A stretch of DNA of 64,000 bases from Piscinibacter lacus. GTDB taxonomy: Bacteria; Pseudomonadota; Gammaproteobacteria; Burkholderiales; Burkholderiaceae_C. A model generated the notes under the pieces. It was not told the DNA's origin. It saw only the letters and a program-made list of their open reading frames with translations, and searched no databases. The translations under genes were made by a program, and so were the position numbers. The stretch lies in the NCBI RefSeq assembly GCF_016735685.1, contig NZ_JAERRA010000001.1:496001-560000 (forward strand), read 5' to 3'. Of this stretch, positions 47,004 through 54,273 are shown piece after piece; the stretch's first letter is position 1; each line of letters starts with the position of its first letter.

Positions 47004-48353
47004 TCAGGCGAACTGCGCAAGCGGCTGGCGCGGCGCGTCCGCCGGGGCGGGCAGGCCCTCCAGCGCGCGGGCCACGGCCAGGCCGGACTTCAGGCCGTCC
47101 TCATGGAAGCCGTAACCCGTCCACGCGCCGCAGAACCAGGTGTTGCGCTCGCCCTGCAGGGCGGGCAGCTCCCCTTGGGCGCGCACGGCGGCCAGGTCGA
47201 AGACGGGATGGGCGTAGTCGTATTCGCCGATAACTTGCTGCGGCTCGCGCACCGGGTTGAGCGAGACGACAACCGGCTGCGCGAAGGGCAGGGGTTGCAG
47301 CTTGTTCAGCAGGTAGTGCAGGCAGACCGAGGCCTGCTCGCGCTGGCTGCTGAGTGCGCGCTCGTAGTTCCAGGCCGCCCAGGCCTTGCGGCGTTCGGGC
47401 AGCACGGTGGTGTCGGTGTGCAGCACCGCGCGGTTGCGGTGGTAGCGGATCGCGCCCAGCACGCGGCGCTCCTCGGGGCTGGGATCGGCCAGCAAGGCCA
47501 GGGACTGGTCGCTGTGGCAGGCCATGACCACATGGTCGAAATCCTCGCTGCCCTGCAGCGTCCACACCCGCACGCCGCCCGGCACGCGGCTGACCTTGTC
47601 GACGGCCAGGCCCAGGCGGGCATCGGGCAGGCGCTCCAGCATGCGCTGCACATAGTGCTTGGCGCCGCCGCGCACGGTGAACCACTGCGGCCGGTCCTTC
47701 ACCTGGATCAGGCCGTGGTTGTGGCAGAAGCGGATCATGGTGCCGATAGGGAAGCGCAGCATCTGGTCGGTCGGGCAGGACCAGATGCAGCCGATCATCG
47801 GCAGGAAGTACCAGTCGCGGAAGCGCGCATCGAAGCCCTCGGCATCGAGGAAATCGCCAATGGGCTGGGCCATCTCGGCTTCCAGGCCGCGCTCGGCCCG
47901 CGCCGTGCACAGGCGGTTGAAGCGCAGGATCTCGCGCAGCATGTGCCAGAAGGCCGGTCGCAGCAGGTTGCTGCGCTGGGCAAAGACGGTGTCGAGATCG
48001 CTGCCGTTCCATTCCAGCGCGCGACCGGCACCGAAGGCTTCGGGCACCCGCACGGAGAAGGACATGTCCGAGGGCGCGGTGGCCACGCCCAGGTCGGCGA
48101 AAAGCTGGATCAGATTGGGGTAGGTGCGCTCGTTGTAGACGAGGAAGCCGGTGTCCACGCCGTGGCGCACCGTCTTGCCGCTGGCATCGGGCAGGCTCAC
48201 GTCCACGGTGTGGGTGTGACCGCCGAAGTAGCTGCCAGCCTCGAAGAGCGTGACCCGGGTGTCGGGATGCCGCTGCGGGTCGGCCAGCGACCAGGCCGCG
48301 GACAGGCCGGCGATACCGGAGCCGATGACGGCGATTCGCCGCAGCGGCCTCAA
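47004..48353 (-). CDS. FAD-dependent oxidoreductase (amine-oxidase-like), first gene of the lipid operon
   Basis: The 449-residue flavoprotein has the N-terminal dinucleotide motif IAVIGSGIAGLSAAWSLAD, a second motif FEAGSYFGGHTHTV, and the C-terminal FAD segment FCGAWTGYGFHEDGLKSGL. It belongs to the predicted NAD/FAD-binding group found beside DUF1365 and CFA-type genes. In alphaproteobacteria a comparable locus makes furan fatty acids, where the desaturase UfaD oxidises methylated acyl chains; this protein is a candidate for that step (inference). The start is ATG 48353; its 5' leader includes a polypyrimidine tract on the coding strand. Confidence 0.87.
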   Translation of the reverse strand: MRPLRRIAVIGSGIAGLSAAWSLADPQRHPDTRVTLFEAGSYFGGHTHTVDVSLPDASGKTVRHGVDTGFLVYNERTYPNLIQLFADLGVATAPSDMSFSVRVPEAFGAGRALEWNGSDLDTVFAQRSNLLRPAFWHMLREILRFNRLCTARAERGLEAEMAQPIGDFLDAEGFDARFRDWYFLPMIGCIWSCPTDQMLRFPIGTMIRFCHNHGLIQVKDRPQWFTVRGGAKHYVQRMLERLPDARLGLAVDKVSRVPGGVRVWTLQGSEDFDHVVMACHSDQSLALLADPSPEERRVLGAIRYHRNRAVLHTDTTVLPERRKAWAAWNYERALSSQREQASVCLHYLLNKLQPLPFAQPVVVSLNPVREPQQVIGEYDYAHPVFDLAAVRAQGELPALQGERNTWFCGAWTGYGFHEDGLKSGLAVARALEGLPAPADAPRQPLAQFA

Positions 48354-48677
48354 GCTCGACCTCCGCCGGCCGGATGAGAAAACGCCGCGAAGCTGCCCCG
48401 AGCGAAGGAGGGAGGGAGGGAGGAGGAGAAGACACGCTCGGAACGGACCGGGGCTCGCGGGGAGACCGGGCTTCGCGACGGGAAACCGTCGGGACCTTGT
48501 TCACGGGCTCGGGCCCGCAACCACGTCCTCACCCCTAGATCGAGGCCCCTGCCGGTAAGTTCCGCCCCGGCCGGCCGGGCGCTTGGGCGGCCGGCGGGGC
48601 AAGGGGTCTGTCGGCTGGGAAGGCTCACGGCTTCAAGGGTTGTTGTGACTCGTTGGTCGGACTATAACCGTTCAGTC
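48354..48677. other. 324-bp intergenic region before the nine-gene operon
   Basis: No gene was recognised. On the minus strand it must contain the operon promoter: an AT-rich island at 48640-48690 (TATAGT read on the minus strand at about 48667-48662) is the best -10 candidate, about 310 bp from the start, leaving a long leader. The leader holds the purine/pyrimidine tract described separately. No terminator for the upstream peroxidase gene is evident. Confidence 0.4.
48398..48441. repeat. (GGGA)n purine tract flanked by a 7-bp dyad
   Basis: CCGAGCG (48398-48404) and CGCTCGG (48435-48441) flank a pure A/G stretch (48405-48430) with three AGGG units. The G-tracts could support quadruplex-like structure on the plus strand; on the operon transcript it is a CU-rich loop 45-88 nt before the FAD gene start. 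Confidence 0.65.
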
Positions 48678-49280
48678 TCATTTTGCATCCAGTAGTTTTT
48701 CGATGCGGGCGACGAAGGCCGGATCGGTGGGCTCGACGCGGGTGGAGACGCTCTCCACGCTGCGCCCGTCCCGGGCCACCAGGTACTTGTGGAAGTTCCA
48801 GCCCGGGGCGCTGCCGCTGAGGCGGCTCAGCGCCTGGTAGAAGGGATCGGCGCCGCTGCCGCGCACCGACAGCGGCCCGACCATGGGGAAGCGCACGCCA
48901 TAGGTGCTCTGGCAGAAGTCCGAGATCGCCTCGCGGCTGGCCAGCTCCTGGCGGAAATCGTTCGAGGGCACGCCCAGCACCACCAGGCCCCGCGCGGCAT
49001 AGCGCTTGTGCAGGGCCTCCAGTTGCTCGTATTGCGGGGTGTAGCCGCAGCGGCTCGCGGTGTTGACCACCAGCAGCACCTTGCCGGCGTATTGGCAGAG
49101 GTGCTGGGGTTGCTCGTCCTGCAGGCGGGGCAGCTTGCGGTCCAGCAGCTCGGGGCAGGTCGTCCGCGCTTGGCTCGGTCCCGCCAGCAGCAGCCCCCCC
49201 AGCAACATGCCGCCCGCGGCGCGCCGCGTCAGCTTCGGGCGCGGGGAAACGGTTCCCGAGTCGTCAACAAGGTTGGTCAT
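48678..49280 (-). CDS. Exported glutathione-peroxidase-family protein
   Basis: The 200-residue thiol peroxidase has the catalytic Cys in NTASRCGYTPQYEQL, the SNDFRQE segment holding the catalytic Gln, and the conserved Trp/Asn in GWNFHKYLV. Unlike cytoplasmic relatives it has an N-terminal twin-arginine-like signal (LTRRAAGGMLLGGLLLAG), so it probably detoxifies lipid hydroperoxides in the periplasm. It lies between the lipid operon (same strand, 324 bp downstream) and the divergent regulator gene 141 bp away, fitting an oxidative-stress role. Confidence 0.88.
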   Translation of the reverse strand: MTNLVDDSGTVSPRPKLTRRAAGGMLLGGLLLAGPSQARTTCPELLDRKLPRLQDEQPQHLCQYAGKVLLVVNTASRCGYTPQYEQLEALHKRYAARGLVVLGVPSNDFRQELASREAISDFCQSTYGVRFPMVGPLSVRGSGADPFYQALSRLSGSAPGWNFHKYLVARDGRSVESVSTRVEPTDPAFVARIEKLLDAK

Positions 49281-49421
49281 TTGTCTTGGGCAAAAATGGG
49301 GTGCGGCTCGTTACTATGGGGTTTGGCTAGAAGTTTCAGCCTTTGTCCAGGTCAAGACTATGCGCTCTTCACGGTTTTCGCTTGCCCGTCCGGTCCGTCA
49401 AGCGCGGCCTGAGGCGCAGCC
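49281..49421. promoter_or_regulatory. Divergent promoter region peroxidase / LitR-type regulator
   Basis: This 141-bp gap is AT-richer than its surroundings and must carry promoters in both directions. Candidate elements are AAGACTATGCGC (-10-like GACTAT, 49356-49361) toward the regulator and CATAGT (read on the minus strand near 49318-49313) toward the peroxidase. No confident operator palindrome for a MerR-type protein was found by eye. Confidence 0.4.
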
Positions 49422-50360
49422 ATGAACGACCGGCGCGAGGCCCAGGGCCTGAGCCTTTCGATCGCTGCGGTCGAACGGGACACGGGCTTGTCGAAAGACA
49501 CCCTGCGCGTATGGGAGCGACGCTACGGCTTCCCTGTCCCCGCGCGGGACCTGGGCGGTGAGCGAGCGTATCCGCTGGATCAAGTCGAGAAGCTGCGCGT
49601 GATCAAGCGCCTCATGGATGCGGGCCACCGGCCCGGCCGCATCGTGGCCCTGCCGGTGCAGGACTTGCAGCAACTGGCCGACAGCGGCTCGGGCAGCCCG
49701 CAGCGCAGCGCCGAGATGCATCTCGTGCCCGACCTGCGGCCCTACATCGAGCTGATTCGCGGTCACGACGTGGATCGCCTGCGGCGCCAGCTCTCGCAGG
49801 CCCAGGCCCGGCTCGGGCTGGGCAGCTTCGTGCTGGAGCTGCTCGCGCCGCTCAACACCCTGGTGGGCGACACCTGGATGCGCGGCCACATGGAAATCTT
49901 TGAAGAGCACCTTTACACCGAGTCGGTGCACGTGGTGCTGCGCCAGGGCATCGCCAATGTGCCGCAGCCCGAGGCCGGCAGTGCCCGCCCGCGCGTGCTG
50001 CTGACCACGGTGCCCAATGAGCCGCACAGCCTCGGCCTGCTGATGGCCGAGGCGCTGTTCCTGCTGGAAGGCGCGCGCTGCGTCAGCCTCGGCACGCAGA
50101 CGCCGATCTGGGACATCGTGCTGGCCGCCACCGCCCACCGCGCCGACATCGTCGCGCTGAGCTTCACGGCCGCACAGAACCCGAATGTCGTCGTCGACGG
50201 CCTGGCCGAGCTGCGCGAGAAGCTGTCCAAGTCGACGGAAATCTGGGCCGGCGGCGCCGCGCCCGTGCTGCACCGGCGGCCGACCCCCGGGGTGCAGGCC
50301 CTGTCCTCGCTGACCGACATCGCCCCCGAGCTGCGCCGCTGGCGCCGCACCTGGCTGTGA
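49422..50360 (+). CDS. litR: MerR-family regulator with cobalamin-binding domain (CarH/LitR type)
   Basis: The 312-residue regulator has an N-terminal MerR winged helix (about 12-80: AVERDTGLSKDTLRVWERRY and AYPLDQVEKLRVIKRLMDAG), a four-helix-bundle cap and a C-terminal B12-binding Rossmann domain. The light-sensor cap motif Wx9EH is present (Trp152, Glu162-His163), as is the lower-ligand motif ExHxxG (Glu200, His202, Gly205), followed by ALSFTA and WAGGAAP. In CarH/LitR proteins adenosylcobalamin keeps the protein on DNA in the dark and photolysis releases it, inducing genes for photoprotection. It is first in an operon with DUF2256 and a photolyase, which supports light control. B12 binding is inferred from motifs. 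Confidence 0.88.
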   Translation: MNDRREAQGLSLSIAAVERDTGLSKDTLRVWERRYGFPVPARDLGGERAYPLDQVEKLRVIKRLMDAGHRPGRIVALPVQDLQQLADSGSGSPQRSAEMHLVPDLRPYIELIRGHDVDRLRRQLSQAQARLGLGSFVLELLAPLNTLVGDTWMRGHMEIFEEHLYTESVHVVLRQGIANVPQPEAGSARPRVLLTTVPNEPHSLGLLMAEALFLLEGARCVSLGTQTPIWDIVLAATAHRADIVALSFTAAQNPNVVVDGLAELREKLSKSTEIWAGGAAPVLHRRPTPGVQALSSLTDIAPELRRWRRTWL

Positions 50361-50527
50361 GCGGCGGCTTCCGCGGCAACAAGGCCGCGCTGCCGAGCAA
50401 GCCCTGCCAGCACTGCAAGCGGCCGATGAGCTGGCGCAAGGCCTGGGCGAAGAACTGGGACGAGGTGAAGTACTGCTCCGACCGCTGCCGCGGCGAGGCC
50501 CGTCGCGCACCCGGGGCCCGGCCGTGA
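50357..50527 (+). CDS. DUF2256 small four-cysteine protein
   Basis: This 56-residue protein is too short for many gene finders. From GTG 50357 it reads SGGFRGNKAALPSKPCQHC, then RPMSWRKAWAKNWDEVKYCSDRC and a basic tail. Two CxxC-type pairs (CQHC and CSDRC) suggest a zinc ribbon. Its GTG overlaps the regulator stop and its TGA overlaps the photolyase GTG, each by 4 bp, so all three genes are translationally coupled. DUF2256 proteins are repeatedly found beside photolyase/cryptochrome genes; the function is unknown. Confidence 0.88.
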   Translation: MSGGFRGNKAALPSKPCQHCKRPMSWRKAWAKNWDEVKYCSDRCRGEARRAPGARP

Positions 50528-52083
50528 GCCTGCGTCATCTCGTGCTGGTGCTGGGCGACCAGCTCAACCTGGACAGCGCGGCCTTCGACGGTTTCGACCC
50601 CGCCCAAGACTGCGTGCTGATGATCGAGGCCCGTGGCGAGGCCGACAGCGTCTGCTGGAGCCACAAGGCCCGGATCGCCCTGTTCCTCAGCGCGATGCGC
50701 CACACCGCCGAGGCCCTCCGCGCCCGCGGCTGGCCGCTGCGCTACCTGCGGCTGGACGAGGCCGTCGGCGCGGCCGATGACGCCACGCTACCGGGCCGCC
50801 TGGCCGCCGTGCTTGCCGAACAGCCGCCCGAGGGCCTGGTCGTCGTCGAGCCCGGCGAATGGCGGCTGGCGCGGGCCGTCGAGGCCGTGGCCCGCGCGGC
50901 CGGTGTGCCGCTGCAGCCGCGGCCCGACCGCCACTTCCTCTGCAGCCGGGCCGAGTTCGCCCGCTGGGCCCAGCCCATGAAGGGCAGCCTGCGCATGGAG
51001 TTCTTCTACCGCGAGCAGCGCCGCCGCCATCGCGTGCTGCTCGATGCCGAGGGCCAGCCCGAGGGCGGGGCCTGGAACTTCGACGCCGACAACCGCAGCG
51101 CCTACCCCAAGACCGGCCCGGGCACGATCCCGCCGCCGGCCGGCTTCGCACCCGATGCCCTCACCCGCGAGGTCTTCGACCTGGTCGAGCGCGTCTTTCC
51201 CAGGCATCCGGGCCACCTCGACGCCTTCGCCTGGCCGGTCACCCGCGCGCAGGCGCTGGAGGCGCTGGATCGCTTCATCGCGCATCGGCTCGCCCAGTTC
51301 GGCCCCTACCAGGACGCGATGTGGGAGGCCACGCCCTTCGGCTGGCATTCCTTGCTCTCGACCAGCCTGAACCTCAAGCTTCTCGACCCACGCGAGGTGA
51401 TTGCCGCCGCCGAGGCCGCCTACCGCGCCGGTCGCGCCCCGCTGGCCGGCGTGGAGGGCTTCATCCGCCAGATCCTCGGCTGGCGCGAGTTCATCCGCGG
51501 CGTCTACTGGCGCTTCATGCCGGATCTGGCCGAGGCCAACCACTTCGACCACCAGCGGCCGCTGCCAAGCTGGTGGTGGACCGGCGACACCCAGATGGCC
51601 TGCGCGCGCGACGTGATCCGCCAGACCCTGGACCATGGCTATGCCCACCACATCCAGCGCCTGATGGTGACCGGCCTCTTCGGCCTGCTGGCCGGGCTCG
51701 ACCCCAAGGCGGTCGCGGCCTGGTACCTGGCCGTCTATGTGGATGCGGTCGAATGGGTCGAGCTGCCGAATGTCGCCGGCATGGCCTTGTTCGCCGACGG
51801 CGGGCGCTTCACCAGCAAGCCCTACCTGGCCTCGGGCGCCTACATCCAGCGCCAGAGCAACCACTGCGCCGGCTGCCGCTACCGGCCCGAGCGCAAGACC
51901 GGCCCGGACGCCTGCCCCTACACCGTGCTGTACTGGGCCTTCCTCGACCGGCACGAGGCCGCGCTGGCCGGCAACGCCCGGACGGCACTCATGGTCAAAA
52001 ACCTCCAGCGCCTCGATGCCGGGCAACGCGCCGCCCTGCGCGACGAGGCCGAGGCCCTGCTCGGCCGGCTGGACTCGATCTAG
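50524..52083 (+). CDS. phrB: Fe-S bacterial cryptochrome / (6-4) photolyase (FeS-BCP, PhrB type)
   Basis: This is a 519-residue photolyase-related flavoprotein. The N-terminal antenna domain starts LRHLVLVLGDQLNLDS, typical of this deep-branching class; the C-terminal domain binds FAD and a [4Fe-4S] cluster. Four cysteines (360, 448, 451, 464) match the cluster ligands of Agrobacterium PhrB (350, 438, 441, 454) with an exact offset of ten, and the His pair in YAHHIQRLM matches the catalytic histidines. It probably repairs (6-4) photoproducts using blue light. The start is GTG 50524, overlapping the DUF2256 stop. Confidence 0.93.
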   Translation: MSLRHLVLVLGDQLNLDSAAFDGFDPAQDCVLMIEARGEADSVCWSHKARIALFLSAMRHTAEALRARGWPLRYLRLDEAVGAADDATLPGRLAAVLAEQPPEGLVVVEPGEWRLARAVEAVARAAGVPLQPRPDRHFLCSRAEFARWAQPMKGSLRMEFFYREQRRRHRVLLDAEGQPEGGAWNFDADNRSAYPKTGPGTIPPPAGFAPDALTREVFDLVERVFPRHPGHLDAFAWPVTRAQALEALDRFIAHRLAQFGPYQDAMWEATPFGWHSLLSTSLNLKLLDPREVIAAAEAAYRAGRAPLAGVEGFIRQILGWREFIRGVYWRFMPDLAEANHFDHQRPLPSWWWTGDTQMACARDVIRQTLDHGYAHHIQRLMVTGLFGLLAGLDPKAVAAWYLAVYVDAVEWVELPNVAGMALFADGGRFTSKPYLASGAYIQRQSNHCAGCRYRPERKTGPDACPYTVLYWAFLDRHEAALAGNARTALMVKNLQRLDAGQRAALRDEAEALLGRLDSI

Positions 52084-52165
52084 GCCGCCGCCTCGGGCTG
52101 CGGGGTTTTGTGGCAGGGCTGTCACGCACCCCGCCTAAAATTCGTGCAGCCGTGAAGGATCCCGC

Positions 52166-53032
52166 ATGCTTTATCCCGAACTTTTCAAGCAGCTCGAAGC
52201 CGTCCGCTGGAACATGGACAAGGACATCCCCTGGGACCGCTTCGACGCCAGCCAGCTCAGCGACGAGCAGGCCCGGACCATCAAGATGAATGCCATCACC
52301 GAGTGGGCGGCGCTGCCGGCCACCGAGATGTTCCTGCGTGACAACAAGGACGACAGCGACTTCAGCGCCTTCATGTCGGTCTGGTTCTTCGAGGAGCAGA
52401 AGCACTCGCTGGTGCTGATGGAGTACCTCAAGCGCTTCCGGCCCGACCTGGTGCCGACCGAGCAGGAACTGCACGATGTGCGCTTCGACTTCGACCCCGC
52501 CCCGGCGCTCGAAACCCTGATGCTGCATTTCTGCGGCGAGATCCGCCTGAACCACTGGTACCGCCGCGCGGCCGAGTGGCACACCGAGCCGGTGATCAAG
52601 GCCATCTACGAGACCCTGGCCCGCGACGAGGCCCGCCACGGCGGTGCCTACCTGCGCTACATGAAGCGCGCCATGGGCAAGTTCGGTGACGAGGCCCGGG
52701 CCGCCTTCGCCAAGGTCGGCGTGCTCATGGCCAGCGCCCGGCGCACCGCCAAGGCGCTGCATCCGACCAATCTGCATGTCAGCGAGACCCTGTTCCCGCG
52801 CGACACCATCCAGAGTCGCCTGCCCGACCCGGAATGGCTGGAGCACTGGCTCGACACCCAGATCCAGTTCGACGCCGTCTGGGAGAACAAGGTCGTCGAG
52901 CGCATCCTGCACAACCTCAGCCTGCTGATGGACCGCAGCTTCTCGACCGTGCAGGAGCTCAACCGCTTCCGCAAGGAAATGAGCCAGCGTGTCGCAGCCG
53001 CGACGCCGACCGGCGCGCATCCCGCCGTCTGA
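52166..53032 (+). CDS. Ferritin-like diiron protein
   Basis: The 288-residue all-helical protein has diiron carboxylate ligands in the order expected for the ferritin/acyl-ACP desaturase superfamily: Glu46 (NAITEWAAL), Glu77-xx-His80 (FFEEQKHS), Glu125 (FCGEIRLNH) and Glu155-xx-His158 (DEARHGG). It may be an O2-activating oxygenase or desaturase, or a peroxide-consuming protein; the substrate is unknown. GAAGGA seven bases before ATG 52166 is a good ribosome-binding site, and TAAAAT at 52136-52141 may be its own -10. It follows the photolyase gene by 82 bp on the same strand. Confidence 0.82.
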   Translation: MLYPELFKQLEAVRWNMDKDIPWDRFDASQLSDEQARTIKMNAITEWAALPATEMFLRDNKDDSDFSAFMSVWFFEEQKHSLVLMEYLKRFRPDLVPTEQELHDVRFDFDPAPALETLMLHFCGEIRLNHWYRRAAEWHTEPVIKAIYETLARDEARHGGAYLRYMKRAMGKFGDEARAAFAKVGVLMASARRTAKALHPTNLHVSETLFPRDTIQSRLPDPEWLEHWLDTQIQFDAVWENKVVERILHNLSLLMDRSFSTVQELNRFRKEMSQRVAAATPTGAHPAV

Positions 53033-53058
53033 GCGGGGCGGCGGACACAATCCGCCGC

Positions 53059-53553
53059 ATGCCTGACACCGCCGCCCCGCCGCCCGACTTCCTCGACAAG
53101 CTCTGCCCGCGCGGGGACCTGCCGGAGCGCATCGCGGCCCTGCCGCGGCCGCTGGTCTTCACCAACGGCGTCTTCGACATCCTGCACCGCGGCCATGTGC
53201 AGTACCTGGCCCAGGCCCGCGCGCTCGGCGCCAGCCTGGTCATGGGCCTGAACAGCGATGCCTCCGCCCGCTTGCTCGGCAAGGGCCCGGACCGGCCGAT
53301 CAACGGCGAGGCCGACCGCGCCACCGTGCTGGCCGCGCTGGAAAGCATCAGCCTCGTCACCCTGTTCGACGAGCAGATGCCGCTGGCGCTGCTGGAGATC
53401 GTCCGCCCCGACCTCTATGTGAAGGGCGGCGACTACGACATCGAGACCCTGGCCGAGACGGCCCTGGTCCGCCGCTGGGGCGGGGACGCCCGGGCCCTGC
53501 CCTTCCTCGAAGGCCGCTCGACCACCGCGCTGATCCGCCGCATCCGCGGCTGA
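53059..53553 (+). CDS. rfaE2: D-glycero-beta-D-manno-heptose 1-phosphate adenylyltransferase
   Basis: RfaE2 (the C-terminal half of E. coli HldE) makes ADP-heptose for the LPS inner core. The 164-residue nucleotidyltransferase has the start TNGVFDILHRGHVQYL with the HxGH motif (HRGH), then GLNSDASARLLGKGPDRPIN and the C-terminal FLEGRSTTALIRRI with the SSTxxI-like motif. It is a stand-alone enzyme here, as in many betaproteobacteria. The start is ATG 53059, 26 bp after the diiron gene. Confidence 0.93.
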   Translation: MPDTAAPPPDFLDKLCPRGDLPERIAALPRPLVFTNGVFDILHRGHVQYLAQARALGASLVMGLNSDASARLLGKGPDRPINGEADRATVLAALESISLVTLFDEQMPLALLEIVRPDLYVKGGDYDIETLAETALVRRWGGDARALPFLEGRSTTALIRRIRG

Positions 53554-53568
53554 GGCCGGCCGGCGCCC

Positions 53569-54273
53569 TCAGCGCCGCAGCCTGCCCAGCAGCAGGGTCA
53601 GCAGCGCGCCCAGGCCCGCGCCCCAGGCGTGGGCGGCCACGACCACCGGGAAATCCCATTCGCTGCTGTTGGCCATGGGCCCGCGCCAGGGCGATTCCAG
53701 GCCGATCTTCAGCAGCAGGCCCAGGGCGATGCCGGCGCCGATGCGGCGCAGGGCGCGCGGCATCTCGCGCCCGGCCAGCATGCGCACGGCCATCACCGCC
53801 ACGCCGGCATGCAGCACCCCCGACAACCCGGCGTAGTGCTGAAGCAGCGGCGCATGCACCAGCAGGGCCAGATGCGTCAGCGGCCAGGCCAGGCTCCAGG
53901 CCACCACCGCGCCACGGTTGACCCGGCCCGCCCAGCCCAGGGCCGCGACCAGCAGGCCGCCGAGCAAGTTGGCGCTGAGATGCTCCGAGTCCAGGTGCAC
54001 CCAGGCTGCGCTCCAGAGCCGCCAGGGTTCGTCGAGCAGCACGCTGGCCTGCCAGGCCAGGGTGGCATCGGACAGCCGGTCAAGCCGCGGCGAGCCGCCG
54101 ATCAGCAGCGCCGGCAGCAGCAGCAGCGTGCTCATCAGCAGCCAGAGCGCCAGCGCGGCACGCGCGCTGCCGTCCGGGCGCGAAGGGTCCGGCAGGCGCT
54201 CGGGGCGGGATCGAAGACGCGGCACGGTGCCGGCGCCCCGGCGACCGGCCGGGGCGGGCACCGGCAGACTCAT
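53569..54273 (-). CDS. rrtA: Rhombosortase-like intramembrane protease
   Basis: The 234-residue membrane protein has about six hydrophobic spans and rhomboid active-site motifs: HLDSEHLSANLLGGLL in the early segment, the nucleophile Ser in GLSGVLHAG and a catalytic His in VVAAHAWGAGLG. The motif set is that of rhombosortases, which cleave GlyGly-CTERM sorting tails from exported proteins. ATG 54273 overlaps the glnE stop by 4 bp. No GlyGly-CTERM substrate was seen in this window. Confidence 0.8.
   Translation of the reverse strand: MSLPVPAPAGRRGAGTVPRLRSRPERLPDPSRPDGSARAALALWLLMSTLLLLPALLIGGSPRLDRLSDATLAWQASVLLDEPWRLWSAAWVHLDSEHLSANLLGGLLVAALGWAGRVNRGAVVAWSLAWPLTHLALLVHAPLLQHYAGLSGVLHAGVAVMAVRMLAGREMPRALRRIGAGIALGLLLKIGLESPWRGPMANSSEWDFPVVVAAHAWGAGLGALLTLLLGRLRR

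Noticed and set aside
52111..52127. Sigma-54 promoter-like TGGCA...GC before the diiron gene
   Set aside because: The spacing between GG and GC is 12, not the required 10.
39953..53032. RpoE-ChrR control genes within the stress island
   Set aside because: I looked for an ECF sigma factor and a zinc anti-sigma factor; none is encoded in the window.
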